From Nocardia brasiliensis ATCC 700358 (GTDB lineage: Bacteria > Actinomycetota > Actinomycetes > Mycobacteriales > Mycobacteriaceae): DNA of 64,000 nt. Position numbers and translations under genes: made by a program. The stretch is taken from assembly GCF_000250675.2 (NCBI RefSeq), contig NC_018681.1:4526001-4590000 (forward strand). Direction: 5' to 3'. Under the pieces are notes generated by a model. It had not been told where the DNA came from. It saw nothing but the letters and a program-made list of their open reading frames with translations, and made no database searches. Positions 1 through 9,175 of this stretch are shown in pieces (within the stretch, counting starts at the first letter, position 1; every line of letters begins with the position of its first letter).

Positions 1-62
1 CTATTCATGTGGACACCTGTCTGGACAGTACTACGACCGTCGGGTGCCGACAAGACTGTGCG

Positions 63-1427
63 TCAACCGCGACGGGTGAGGGGAGCGCGCAGGCCGAGGT
101 GGTGACGCAGTGTGGTGCCCGTGTATTCAGTGCGATAGACGCCGCGTTCCTGTAGTTCCGGCACCAGCCAGTCGACGATCTCGTCGAGCCCGCCAGGGAC
201 CAGGTAGGGCGAGATGTTGAAGCCGTCCACGGCACCCTGTCGGACCCAGTGCGCCAGTTTGTCGGCCACCTGCGTGGGCGTGCCCGCGAAACCCGAACGC
301 TCGGTGGACGCAATGACCACCGCTCGCAGCGAGAGGTTTTCGGCTTCCGCGCGAGCGCGCCATTCGCGCGCGATGCTTTGCGGGTCTTGGCCGTGCCGGG
401 GCGCGCCGCGGGTCTCCGAGATGGGGCGTGGTTGCGGATCTTCCTTCGGCAGCGGGCCGTCCGGGTCCAGGTGCGAGAGGTCCCGGCCCCACACTTGACC
501 GGCCAGTGACAGTGCGGTCTGCCCGGTGTATTGGCCGTCCTTGACCCAGCGGACCTTCTCCTCGACCTCGGATTCCTTCTCCGCCAGCACGATCTGGGTG
601 CCGGGCAGGATCTTGATATCGTCCTCCGGCCTGCCCGCGGTGCGCAGCCGGGCGCGGATATCGTTCGCGAAGGCGAGCGCGTCGTCGAAATGGGTGCCGT
701 GCCTGGAGAAGATGACGTCGGCATGGGCGGCGGTGAAGTCCCGCCCGGTCGCGGAATCGCCTGCCTGGAAGATCACGGGATGCCCCTGCGGGCTGCGCGG
801 CAGGGTGGGTGTGATCGAGACGCGGAAATGATCGGTGGACCGTTCGACCAGGTGCACCGCGTCCGTCGCCGCCCAGCCGGGGCTCTGCGGTGACGTGGCG
901 ATCGCGCCGTCGCGCCAGGAATCCCAGATCGCCCGGGCGGCGGCGAGGAACTCACCCGCCCGCTCGTAGCGCAGTGCGTGGTCGAGATAGCCACCGCGCC
1001 GGAAGTTTTCGCCGGTCCACGCGTTGTCGGTGGTGACCGCGTTCCATCCGGCGCGACCGCCGGAGATCAAGTCCAGTCCGCTGAGCCGCCGCGCGAGATC
1101 GGCGGGTTCGTTGTAGGTGGTGTTCTGCGTGGTGACCAGGCCGATATGCCTGGTGACACCCGCCAGCGCGGCCAGCTGTGTGATCGCGTCCGGCCGGCCC
1201 GCGATGTCGAGTTCCAGGATCCGGCCGTCCTGTTCGCGCAGGCGCAGGCCCTCGCCGAGGAAGAACGCGTCGAACAGCCCGCGCTCGGCGGTCTGCGCGA
1301 CCCGGCGGAAGGTCTCGAAGTCGATCTGGGAACCGCTGGCCGGATCGGACCAGATGGTGGTGTGGTTGACGCCCTGGAAGAACACACCGAAGTGGACCTG
1401 GGCGTCCGGGCGCGGCGGGACTGTCAT
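63..1427 (-). CDS. NtaA/SnaA/DszA-type FMN-dependent monooxygenase (LLM class)
   Basis: This 454-residue protein belongs to the luciferase-like monooxygenase superfamily, NtaA/SnaA/DszA/SoxA branch. These enzymes use FMNH2 supplied by a separate flavin reductase and O2 to oxidise small organic substrates in the cytoplasm. What I see: an N-terminal barrel opening (VHFGVFFQGVNHTTIW), the family-typical GGRAGWNAVTT stretch near residue 123, a GHPVIFQAGDS stretch near residue 212, and a full-length C-terminal region. The length is normal for the family. The start is an ATG 15 nt behind the stop of the upstream monooxygenase, so the two are surely co-transcribed and perhaps translationally coupled. 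No flavin reductase is encoded nearby. The substrate cannot be read from sequence; sulfur compounds, nitrilotriacetate-like chelators and alkyl amines are all known for this branch. Confidence 0.9.
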   Translation of the reverse strand: MTVPPRPDAQVHFGVFFQGVNHTTIWSDPASGSQIDFETFRRVAQTAERGLFDAFFLGEGLRLREQDGRILELDIAGRPDAITQLAALAGVTRHIGLVTTQNTTYNEPADLARRLSGLDLISGGRAGWNAVTTDNAWTGENFRRGGYLDHALRYERAGEFLAAARAIWDSWRDGAIATSPQSPGWAATDAVHLVERSTDHFRVSITPTLPRSPQGHPVIFQAGDSATGRDFTAAHADVIFSRHGTHFDDALAFANDIRARLRTAGRPEDDIKILPGTQIVLAEKESEVEEKVRWVKDGQYTGQTALSLAGQVWGRDLSHLDPDGPLPKEDPQPRPISETRGAPRHGQDPQSIAREWRARAEAENLSLRAVVIASTERSGFAGTPTQVADKLAHWVRQGAVDGFNISPYLVPGGLDEIVDWLVPELQERGVYRTEYTGTTLRHHLGLRAPLTRRG

Positions 1428-1442
1428 CGCGTTGGTTCCTGT

Positions 1443-2492
1443 CTATTTCGTCGCGGCGTAGCGGTTGACCGGGCGACCCAGCCCGAGGTTGGTGCGCAGG
1501 GTCGAGCCGGGGACCGGCCGATGCGCGACACCGGTCCGCAACAGTGCCGGCAGCACCTGCCGGGCGAGCACCGGCAGGTCTTCGTCGATGACCGCCGGGT
1601 GCAGGCGCACGCCGTCCAGATGGCCGCTGAGATGGGTGAGCAGCTCGACCAGCGCCGCCGCGGAACCGGAAAAGGCCAGTCGGGCAGGGGAACTGGACGG
1701 CGCGGCGCCGAAGCGCTGCTCGGCCGTCGCGGTGGGAGTGTCCAGGGTGACGTCGATTTCGGCGAAGGACAGTGGTGTGCCTGCCGACCGTGACCGCTGC
1801 GCCGCATCGATCGCGGCCGCGACGGAATCGGCGGCGAGCAGCCGCACGTCCACCTCGCCGTCCGCGCCGAAGACCACCGGTTGCCCCTGCGGCGGTCGCG
1901 GCACGATCGCCGGACCTTTCACCGAGAAGGTCGCGCCGCGAAAGTCGATGTAGTGCAGCCTGTTCCGGTCCAGGAAGCGGCCGTTCGGGTAGTCGCGGAT
2001 CACCGCGTCGTCCTCCCAGGAGTCCCAGAGTCGTCGCACGACCTCGATGGAATCCTGTTGCTCCCTGGCCAATTCGGCGGCGCCGGTTACCTGAGCGCGC
2101 CCCCACGCGCGTGCGGCGCGGGGGTCGTCGACGCCTTCGGCGATCCAGCCCGCCCGGCCGCGGGAGGCGTAATCGAGCGTGGCGATCTGCGACGAGGTGT
2201 GGAACGGCTCGGCATAGGTGGTGGCGACGGTGGGCACCAGGCCGATCGTGCTGGTGGTCGCGGCCACGAACGACGCGCGGGTGACTGCGTCGATCCGGCC
2301 CGCGACCTGCTCGGGCGGCAGGATGGAGTCCGCGAAGGTCGCCAGGGTGAAGCCCGCGTTCTCGGCGGTGGCGACCCGCTCGCGGACCGTATCGCCGGTG
2401 AGCAGCCGATCCGGCGTGTGCGCGGCGTGACGCCACGCCTCGGGATGGAAACCTTCGCCGTCGAGTTCTACGCCGAGCGCGAAAACGCCCAT
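1443..2492 (-). CDS. LLM class flavin-dependent oxidoreductase
   Basis: This is a second luciferase-like monooxygenase, 349 residues, first gene of the two-gene minus-strand operon. The sequence shows a barrel-type N-terminus (MGVFALGVELDGEGFHP), a YASRGRAGWIAEGVDD stretch comparable to the GRAGW motif of its neighbour, and a GQPVVFGADGEVDVRLLAA stretch. It is diverged and shorter than NtaA-type enzymes. The open frame extends upstream to 2702, but that part would encode a Gly/Pro/Arg-rich sequence running through a tandem DNA repeat. The ATG at 2492 has an AGG element 6 nt upstream and begins exactly at the beta-1 strand, so I take it as the start. It probably acts with the downstream gene on the same or sequential substrates; that is inference from the 15-nt gap. 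Confidence 0.85.
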   Translation of the reverse strand: MGVFALGVELDGEGFHPEAWRHAAHTPDRLLTGDTVRERVATAENAGFTLATFADSILPPEQVAGRIDAVTRASFVAATTSTIGLVPTVATTYAEPFHTSSQIATLDYASRGRAGWIAEGVDDPRAARAWGRAQVTGAAELAREQQDSIEVVRRLWDSWEDDAVIRDYPNGRFLDRNRLHYIDFRGATFSVKGPAIVPRPPQGQPVVFGADGEVDVRLLAADSVAAAIDAAQRSRSAGTPLSFAEIDVTLDTPTATAEQRFGAAPSSSPARLAFSGSAAALVELLTHLSGHLDGVRLHPAVIDEDLPVLARQVLPALLRTGVAHRPVPGSTLRTNLGLGRPVNRYAATK

Positions 2493-2620
2493 CCGGCACC
2501 TACTTCCATCTCCGAGAATTCCGCCGCCGCCCGGTGGCCGGGGCGAAGCAGCCCCCTCGAGCTTGCTGCCGCCGCCCGCCGGGCGCGATGGTTTGCCTCG
2601 CCCTGATTCGAAGGATGACC

Positions 2621-2700
2621 GCACGAATCCCGGGTCCGCGGCACGAATCCCAGGCCCGCGGCACGAATCCCGGGTCCGCCGTGCAGATCCCGGGATGCGC
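2621..2700. repeat. Four tandem 20-bp repeats
   Basis: Four head-to-tail 20-bp units sit between the exporter stop and the monooxygenase operon start. The unit is GCACGAATCCCGGGTCCGCG. Units 1 and 3 are nearly identical, unit 2 has two changes and unit 4 is degenerate. The array lies about 130 bp upstream of the monooxygenase start, in its leader or promoter region. Confidence 0.85.
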
Positions 2701-2708
2701 ACCCGCTC

Positions 2709-4160
2709 CTACCGGGCCGCGCGGACGGACAGCGCCGCGGCGACGAGCACCGTGACGCCCTCCGCGATTGCGGTGCCACCGAGCGCGTGCGCCGCGGACA
2801 GTGTGGTGCTACCGGCCAGCCCGAGGAACAGGGTGCCGAACGTGGCGATGCCGACCACGATGCCGAGCTGCACGTTGGTCACCAGGATGCCGCTGGCATC
2901 CGCGGCCAGCCGCATCGGGACTTTCGCCAGGGTCTTGGTCATCAGCGGGCTGAATGCGAGCCCGTTGCCGACGCCGCACACCCCGAGCAGCACCAACGCG
3001 AGCACCCCGACGTCGGCGCCGTCGCGCAGCAGCGCGCCCACCGTGACCATGCTCGCCGCGGCAAGCACGAGACCGGCCGGAATCATGGCCGCGTGCCAGC
3101 GATGCGGGATCCGTTCCCAGTTGAGGCCGGTGATCGCGAATGTCACGCCCATGGGAATGAACAGCAGGCCGGCGTGCAGCGCGCTGTAGCCGAGGGTGCT
3201 CTGCAGGTGGATGGCCATGACGAACATCCAGCCGCCGAAGGTCGCCATGATCACGAACAAGGTCGCGGCGGCCAGCAGCAGGCCCGGCGCGGCCAGCACC
3301 CGGTGGGAGAACAGGGGTTCCGCGCCGCGGCGTGCGACGGCCCGCTCGATACCGGCGAAGGCCGCGAAACCGAACACGCAGGCGCCCAGCGAGATCCAGG
3401 ACCACAGCGGCCAATCCAGCTCCCGGCCGAGTACCAGCGGCAGCACCAGGGCGAGGACCGCGGCGGTGAGCATGCCGAGCCCGGCCAGGTCGAGCTTGCG
3501 GTCGAAACGCTCGGTCACGGTCGGCAGGATGCGCGGCGCCACCACCAGCAGCAGCACGCCGATGGGCACGTTCACCAGGAACACGCCGCGCCAACTACTG
3601 CCCAGCACATCGGCATTTACGATGAGCCCGCCGAGCACCTGGCCGGCGACCATGCCGCCAGAGATGATCGCGGAGTACACGCTGAGCGCCTTGGCGCGGG
3701 CGTTGCCGGTGAAGTTGCGCTGGATGAGCGTCATGATCTGCGGCACCATCGCCGCCGCGCCCACGCCCTGCGCGAACCGGAAGACGATGAGCGACACCTC
3801 GTTCCAGGCCAGCCCGCAGACGAGCGAGGCGAGGGTGAAGACCGCGAGCCCGGCGATGAACATGCGGCGCTGGCTGAATCGATCACCGAGGCGTGCCCCG
3901 GTCACCAGCAGCACGGCGTAGGAGATGACGTACCCGGCGACGATCAATTGCAGCGCGGCGCCGGAGGTGTGCAGCGAACTGCGAATGGACGGAATCGCGA
4001 CATTGACGATGGAGGCGTCGAGCACCGCCATGAACTGCCCGGTCAGGATCACGGCGAGCATGGCGAGGGTGCGCCGCGCACCGTACGCGGCAGGTGGGGC
4101 AGCCGGAGGTGAAGCGGCAGCGGGGGACGCTGCCGAATCCGGCGACAGGATCTGGGTCAT
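2709..4160 (-). CDS. DHA2-type MFS multidrug exporter
   Basis: This is a 483-residue integral membrane transporter of the major facilitator superfamily, drug:H+ antiporter (14-helix, DHA2) type, expected to export hydrophobic compounds across the cytoplasmic membrane. Visible marks are the first-helix motif LDASIVNVAIPSI, the loop 2-3 motif GARLGDRFSQRR (motif A), and many hydrophobic segments spread over the whole length. The N-terminal tail is Ala/Pro-rich. The open frame begins at 4226, but the ATG at 4160 gives a family-like N-terminus (MTQILSPDSA) and avoids an unlikely Cys/Arg-rich extension; the ribosome-binding site there is weak. It is divergent from the carboxylic acid reductase gene across a 238-bp region and precedes the monooxygenase operon on the same strand. 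Substrate unknown. Confidence 0.88.
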   Translation of the reverse strand: MTQILSPDSAASPAAASPPAAPPAAYGARRTLAMLAVILTGQFMAVLDASIVNVAIPSIRSSLHTSGAALQLIVAGYVISYAVLLVTGARLGDRFSQRRMFIAGLAVFTLASLVCGLAWNEVSLIVFRFAQGVGAAAMVPQIMTLIQRNFTGNARAKALSVYSAIISGGMVAGQVLGGLIVNADVLGSSWRGVFLVNVPIGVLLLVVAPRILPTVTERFDRKLDLAGLGMLTAAVLALVLPLVLGRELDWPLWSWISLGACVFGFAAFAGIERAVARRGAEPLFSHRVLAAPGLLLAAATLFVIMATFGGWMFVMAIHLQSTLGYSALHAGLLFIPMGVTFAITGLNWERIPHRWHAAMIPAGLVLAAASMVTVGALLRDGADVGVLALVLLGVCGVGNGLAFSPLMTKTLAKVPMRLAADASGILVTNVQLGIVVGIATFGTLFLGLAGSTTLSAAHALGGTAIAEGVTVLVAAALSVRAAR

Positions 4161-4398
4161 GGCTTTGATCTTGCGGTCCCGGCGGCACGGGTAACAGGAG
4201 CCCGATAACACTGGTATCGGCAACACCCGGATAACCGATCGGTCCGTATAGTCCGAATTTCGCTACATTATTCCGGCTGCTGTGGGAAATGCCACTGGAG
4301 TTATCGGTGGTGGACGGGGTTCGGCGGAATACTTAGATAGGCTAACGTGTTTTGCGGATACAGGGCTTTCCTACATGCGAACGAGGGAGACTTGCGAC
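4161..4398. promoter_or_regulatory. Divergent MFS/CAR control region with dyad symmetry
   Basis: This gene-free region must hold both divergent promoters. An inverted repeat CCGATA-(7 nt)-TATCGG lies at 4202-4220 and a perfect 8-bp palindrome CCGATCGG at 4235-4242. Both are on the exporter side and could be operators. I could not assign convincing -35/-10 boxes. Confidence 0.4.
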
Positions 4399-7300
4399 AT
4401 GGCGACTGATTCGCGAAGCGATCGGCTACGGCGTCGAATTGCACAGTTGTTCGCCGAGGACGAGCAGGTGAAAGCCGCGGTGCCGGACCAGGAGGTGGTC
4501 GAGGCGATCCGGGCGCCCGGCCTGCGCCTGGCACAGATCATGGCCACCGTGATGGAGCGCTATGCGGACCGCCCCGCGGTGGGACAGCGGGCGAGCGAGC
4601 CGGTCACCGAGAGCGGTCGCACCACCTTCCGGCTGCTCCCGGAATTCGAGACCCTGACCTACCGCGAGCTGTGGGCGCGCGTCCGCGCGGTGGCCGCCGC
4701 GTGGCACGGAGATGCCGAAAGGCCTTTGCGGGCCGGGGATTTCGTTGCTCTGCTGGGTTTCGCCGGCATCGATTACGGCACCCTCGATCTCGCGAACATC
4801 CATCTCGGCCTCGTCACGGTGCCGCTGCAATCCGGCGCCACGGCCCCGCAACTCGCCGCGATCCTGGCCGAGACCACGCCCCGGGTGCTGGCCGCGACAC
4901 CCGACCATCTCGATATCGCCGTCGAATTGCTGACCGGGGGAGCCTCGCCGGAACGGCTGGTGGTATTCGACTACCGCCCCGCGGACGACGATCACCGGGC
5001 GGCGCTCGAGTCCGCGCGCAGACGGTTGAGCGACGCGGGCAGTGCGGTGGTGGTCGAGACGCTCGACGCGGTCCGCGCCCGCGGCAGCGAATTGCCGGCC
5101 GCGCCGCTGTTCGTTCCCGCCGCGGACGAGGACCCGCTGGCTCTGCTCATCTACACCTCCGGCAGCACCGGCACGCCTAAGGGCGCCATGTACACCGAAA
5201 GACTGAACCGCACGACGTGGCTGAGCGGGGCGAAAGGCGTCGGCCTCACGCTCGGCTACATGCCGATGAGTCATATTGCCGGGCGGGCCTCGTTCGCCGG
5301 TGTGCTGGCCCGCGGCGGCACGGTCTACTTCACCGCCCGCAGCGATATGTCGACGCTGTTCGAAGATCTGGCCCTGGTGCGGCCGACCGAGATGTTCTTC
5401 GTCCCGCGCGTGTGCGACATGATCTTCCAGCGCTATCAGGCCGAACTGTCGCGGCGCGCGCCCGCCGCGGCCGCGAGCCCGGAACTCGAGCAGGAACTGA
5501 AGACCGAACTGCGCTTGTCCGCGGTCGGGGACCGCTTACTCGGGGCGATCGCGGGCAGCGCGCCGCTGTCGGCCGAGATGCGGGAGTTCATGGAGTCGCT
5601 GCTGGATCTGGAACTGCACGACGGCTACGGCTCGACCGAGGCGGGTATCGGCGTACTGCAAGACAATATCGTCCAGCGTCCGCCGGTCATCGATTACAAG
5701 CTCGTCGACGTGCCGGAATTGGGCTACTTCCGGACGGACCAGCCGCATCCCCGCGGTGAGTTGCTGTTGAAAACCGAAGGGATGATTCCGGGCTACTTCC
5801 GGCGGCCCGAGGTGACCGCGGAGATCTTCGACGAGGACGGTTTCTACAGGACCGGTGACATCGTCGCCGAACTCGAACCGGATCGGCTGATCTACCTGGA
5901 CCGCCGCAACAATGTGCTGAAACTGGCCCAGGGCGAGTTCGTCACGGTCGCCCATCTGGAAGCGGTGTTCGCGACCAGTCCGCTGATCCGGCAGATCTAC
6001 ATCTACGGCAACAGCGAGCGCTCGTTCCTGCTGGCGGTGATCGTGCCCACCGCGGACGCGCTGGCCGACGGTGTCACCGACGCGCTGAACACGGCGCTGA
6101 CCGAATCCTTGCGACAGCTCGCGAAAGAAGCCGGGCTGCAATCCTATGAGCTGCCGCGCGAGTTCCTGGTCGAAACCGAACCGTTCACCGTCGAGAACGG
6201 TCTGCTCTCCGGTATCGCGAAACTGTTGCGGCCCAAGCTCAAGGAGCACTACGGCGAGCGACTCGAGCAGCTGTACCGCGATATCGAGGCGAACCGCAAC
6301 GACGAGCTGATCGAGCTGCGGCGCACCGCGGCCGAGCTGCCGGTGCTCGAAACCGTCACGCGGGCTGCACGTTCGATGCTCGGACTGGCCGCGTCGGAGT
6401 TGCGGCCGGACGCGCATTTCACCGATCTCGGCGGTGATTCACTGTCCGCGCTGTCGTTTTCGACCCTGCTGCAGGACATGCTCGAGGTCGAGGTCCCGGT
6501 CGGTGTCATCGTGAGCCCCGCCAACTCGCTCGCCGATCTGGCGAAATACATCGAGGCCGAACGGCATTCGGGGGTGCGGCGGCCGAGCCTGATCTCGGTG
6601 CACGGTCCCGGCACCGAGATCCGTGCCGCCGATCTCACCCTGGACAAGTTCATCGACGAGCGCACCCTCGCTGCCGCGAAAGCGGTTCCGGCCGCGCCGG
6701 CCCAGGCGCAGACCGTCCTGCTCACCGGGGCGAACGGCTATCTCGGCCGCTTCCTGTGCCTGGAATGGCTGCAGCGACTGGACCAGACCGGCGGCACGCT
6801 GGTCTGCATCGTGCGCGGTACCGACGCGGCCGCCGCGCGGAAGCGCCTGGATGCGGTGTTCGACAGCGGTGATCCGGAGCTGCTCGACCACTACCGGAAG
6901 CTGGCCGCCGAGCACCTCGAGGTGCTCGCGGGCGATATCGGCGACCCGAATCTCGGCCTGGACGAAGCGACTTGGCAGCGGCTCGCCGCGACCGTCGACC
7001 TGATCGTGCACCCCGCCGCCCTCGTCAACCATGTGCTGCCGTACAGCCAGCTGTTCGGGCCGAATGTGGTCGGCACCGCCGAGATCATCCGGCTGGCCAT
7101 CACCGAGCGCCGTAAGCCCGTGACGTACCTGTCGACGGTCGCGGTGGCCGCACAGGTCGATCCCGCCGGCTTCGACGAGGAGCGCGATATCCGGGAGATG
7201 AGCGCGGTGCGCTCCATCGACGCCGGGTACGCGAACGGTTACGGCAACAGCAAGTGGGCCGGCGAGGTGCTGCTGCGCGAGGCCCATGATCTGTGCGGGC

Positions 7301-7899
7301 TGCCGGTCGCCGTGTTCCGCTCGGACATGATCCTGGCGCACAGCAAATACGTCGGTCAGCTCAACGTCCCCGATGTGTTCACCCGGCTCATCCTGAGCCT
7401 GGCGCTCACCGGCATCGCACCGTATTCGTTCTACGGGACGGACAGCGCCGGGCAGCGCAGGCGGGCCCACTACGACGGTCTGCCCGCCGATTTCGTCGCC
7501 GAGGCGATCACCACCCTCGGCGCGCGAGCCGAGTCGGGGTTCCATACCTACGACGTGTGGAACCCGTACGACGACGGCATCTCGCTGGACGAATTCGTCG
7601 ACTGGCTCGGCGATTTCGGCGTGCCGATCCAGCGGATCGACGACTACGACGAATGGTTCCGGCGTTTCGAGACCGCGATCCGCGCGCTGCCCGAAAAGCA
7701 GCGCGATGCTTCGCTGCTACCGCTGCTGGACGCACACCGGCGGCCACTGCGCGCGGTGCGCGGTTCGCTGTTGCCCGCCAAGAACTTCCAGGCGGCGGTG
7801 CAGTCCGCGCGGATCGGCCCCGATCAGGACATCCCGCATCTTTCCCCGCAGTTGATCGACAAGTACGTCACCGACCTGCGCCACCTCGGCCTGCTCTGA
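4399..7899 (+). CDS. car: Carboxylic acid reductase (ATP/NADPH-dependent)
   Basis: This 1,166-residue cytoplasmic enzyme reduces carboxylic acids to aldehydes. The acid is adenylated with ATP, loaded on a phosphopantetheine arm, and reductively released with NADPH. Domains in order: adenylation domain with the AMP-binding motif YTSGSTGTPKGAMYT near residues 250-266; carrier domain with LGGDSL, where Ser681 is the phosphopantetheine site; and a short-chain-dehydrogenase-like reductase domain with GANGYLG at 777-783 and the YGNSK catalytic pair Tyr948/Lys952. Length and sequence are very close to the Nocardia enzyme. The start chosen is the ATG at 4399, with GGAGA 8 nt upstream and an N-terminus matching the family (MATDSRSDRLRRRIAQLF). 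The open frame upstream to 4282 is not needed. It needs a phosphopantetheinyl transferase, which is not in this window. Divergent from the MFS exporter. Confidence 0.97.
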   Translation: MATDSRSDRLRRRIAQLFAEDEQVKAAVPDQEVVEAIRAPGLRLAQIMATVMERYADRPAVGQRASEPVTESGRTTFRLLPEFETLTYRELWARVRAVAAAWHGDAERPLRAGDFVALLGFAGIDYGTLDLANIHLGLVTVPLQSGATAPQLAAILAETTPRVLAATPDHLDIAVELLTGGASPERLVVFDYRPADDDHRAALESARRRLSDAGSAVVVETLDAVRARGSELPAAPLFVPAADEDPLALLIYTSGSTGTPKGAMYTERLNRTTWLSGAKGVGLTLGYMPMSHIAGRASFAGVLARGGTVYFTARSDMSTLFEDLALVRPTEMFFVPRVCDMIFQRYQAELSRRAPAAAASPELEQELKTELRLSAVGDRLLGAIAGSAPLSAEMREFMESLLDLELHDGYGSTEAGIGVLQDNIVQRPPVIDYKLVDVPELGYFRTDQPHPRGELLLKTEGMIPGYFRRPEVTAEIFDEDGFYRTGDIVAELEPDRLIYLDRRNNVLKLAQGEFVTVAHLEAVFATSPLIRQIYIYGNSERSFLLAVIVPTADALADGVTDALNTALTESLRQLAKEAGLQSYELPREFLVETEPFTVENGLLSGIAKLLRPKLKEHYGERLEQLYRDIEANRNDELIELRRTAAELPVLETVTRAARSMLGLAASELRPDAHFTDLGGDSLSALSFSTLLQDMLEVEVPVGVIVSPANSLADLAKYIEAERHSGVRRPSLISVHGPGTEIRAADLTLDKFIDERTLAAAKAVPAAPAQAQTVLLTGANGYLGRFLCLEWLQRLDQTGGTLVCIVRGTDAAAARKRLDAVFDSGDPELLDHYRKLAAEHLEVLAGDIGDPNLGLDEATWQRLAATVDLIVHPAALVNHVLPYSQLFGPNVVGTAEIIRLAITERRKPVTYLSTVAVAAQVDPAGFDEERDIREMSAVRSIDAGYANGYGNSKWAGEVLLREAHDLCGLPVAVFRSDMILAHSKYVGQLNVPDVFTRLILSLALTGIAPYSFYGTDSAGQRRRAHYDGLPADFVAEAITTLGARAESGFHTYDVWNPYDDGISLDEFVDWLGDFGVPIQRIDDYDEWFRRFETAIRALPEKQRDASLLPLLDAHRRPLRAVRGSLLPAKNFQAAVQSARIGPDQDIPHLSPQLIDKYVTDLRHLGLL

Positions 7900-7930
7900 G
7901 ACGTCGATCGGACAGGTAGTCGCGCGGCGG

Positions 7931-9175
7931 TCACCGGACGGCCGGCTCCGGCTCGGTGTGCCGGGATCCGGTGCGGCGCAGGCGGAGCAGCAGGAGCCCG
8001 GTGCCGAGCAACACGACGGCGTACACGACGACGAAGCTGTTGATCAGCACCTGGGCCAGTGGCCACCACGGCGGGAACAGGAACAGGCCGACCACAACGT
8101 AATTCGGGTCGTACTCCCAGGTCCATGCGCCGACCGAGACGAAAAGCGCCGCCGCGGCCAGCCACCAGACCGGTCGCGTCTGCGCCCGGTGCACCAGGTA
8201 GACGAGCAGCGGGACGTACCAGACCCAGTGGTGGTCCCAGGAGAACGGCGACACCGCGCACGCCGTGAGCCCGGCGAGGGTGACCGCGAGTAGGTGTTCG
8301 CCGTGCTCGTACAGTCCGGCCACGAGTACGAGGCTCACCAGCGCGAGCGGGACGGCGATGAGCAGCCACAGCCACATGGGCGCCGGATGGTGGGTCAGAT
8401 GCGCGATCACACCCCGCACGGACTGATTGGACGGATGCATATCGTCGGCGATGCGGTTGGACTGGAAGAAGGTGGAGGTCCAGTACTCGCGCGAATCGGT
8501 CGGCAGCACGAGCCAGGCGACGGCGATGGTGGCGGCGAACGCCGCGCCCGCGGTCACGGCCGCGCGCCACTGTCGCAGCACCACGAACTGTGCGATGAAA
8601 TAGATCGGGACCAGCTTGATGCCCGCGGCCAGGCCGACGCCGATACCGCGCAGCCGGCTGCGATCGGCCCGCGCGAAATCCCACAGGACGAGCAGCATCA
8701 ACAGCAGATTGATCTGCCCGTAGAACAGCGTGGTCCGTACCGGTTCGAGGAACGCGCAGGTCAATGCCAGCAGTGCGCTGATCAGGGCCAGCCTTGCGGT
8801 GCTGCGGTATCCGAGCAGCCGCCAGCTCAGCAGCACACAGCCGAACAGCACCACCAGGTTGAAGACCATGCCGGTGTAGTTGACGGCCGACCACGGCACC
8901 AACACGATGGGGATGAAGGCCAGGGTGGAGAAGGGCGTATAGGTATAGAGCAGGCCCGCCACCGTCGGCTCCGTGTAGAGCGGAAGACCGTGCAGGATGC
9001 GCCACGCGCCATCCCGATACACATGTACATCGAGCCCACCGGCCAGGATGCCCGCCCGATCGAGCCACGGATCGACCGTGGTGAACAGCAGGATCACCGC
9101 TAGGACCGCGCTTGCGGTCAGTATGAAAAGCGTTGGGCCCGAGCGTGGAAAGTCCAGCTGCCGGGATTTGCGCAC
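7931..9175 (-). CDS. GT-C/GT87-like polyprenol-phosphate-mannose-dependent glycosyltransferase
   Basis: This is a 414-residue polytopic membrane protein with about ten hydrophobic helices, resembling the actinobacterial DUF2029/GT87 group (PimE-like alpha-1,2-mannosyltransferases that act on the outer face of the membrane with polyprenyl-phosphate-mannose). An early acidic loop after the first helix (GGLDVHVYRDGAW) fits the position of the catalytic Asp in GT-C enzymes, and the SPFSWDHHWVW stretch is typical of the group. The frame has no stop far upstream, but only the part from about 9175 has the right composition. I chose the GTG at 9175, giving MRKSRQLDF just before helix 1; no clear ribosome-binding site supports it, so the start is uncertain. 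It converges with the reductase gene (31-bp gap). A role in glycolipid or lipoarabinomannan decoration is inference. Confidence 0.8.
   Translation of the reverse strand: MRKSRQLDFPRSGPTLFILTASAVLAVILLFTTVDPWLDRAGILAGGLDVHVYRDGAWRILHGLPLYTEPTVAGLLYTYTPFSTLAFIPIVLVPWSAVNYTGMVFNLVVLFGCVLLSWRLLGYRSTARLALISALLALTCAFLEPVRTTLFYGQINLLLMLLVLWDFARADRSRLRGIGVGLAAGIKLVPIYFIAQFVVLRQWRAAVTAGAAFAATIAVAWLVLPTDSREYWTSTFFQSNRIADDMHPSNQSVRGVIAHLTHHPAPMWLWLLIAVPLALVSLVLVAGLYEHGEHLLAVTLAGLTACAVSPFSWDHHWVWYVPLLVYLVHRAQTRPVWWLAAAALFVSVGAWTWEYDPNYVVVGLFLFPPWWPLAQVLINSFVVVYAVVLLGTGLLLLRLRRTGSRHTEPEPAVR

Noticed and set aside
1..62. A possible further gene or signal at the left edge
   Set aside because: The 62 bases after the monooxygenase stop show no convincing coding frame or terminator.
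952..2499. A long Arg/Gly/Pro-rich minus-strand open frame across both monooxygenase genes
   Set aside because: It is an alternate frame of high-GC genes: the composition is Arg-dominated with no domain, and the other frame encodes a clear enzyme.
2787..4112. A plus-strand 441-codon frame opposite the MFS exporter
   Set aside because: His/Gly/Glu/Arg-rich antisense shadow. The minus strand encodes a clear transporter with MFS motifs.
4282..4398. An N-terminal extension of the carboxylic acid reductase
   Set aside because: The ATG at 4399 has a good ribosome-binding site and matches the family start. The extension has no counterpart in the family.
7900..7930. A bidirectional terminator between the reductase and glycosyltransferase genes
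   Set aside because: Only 31 bp, and I could not find a stable stem followed by a T-run on either strand.
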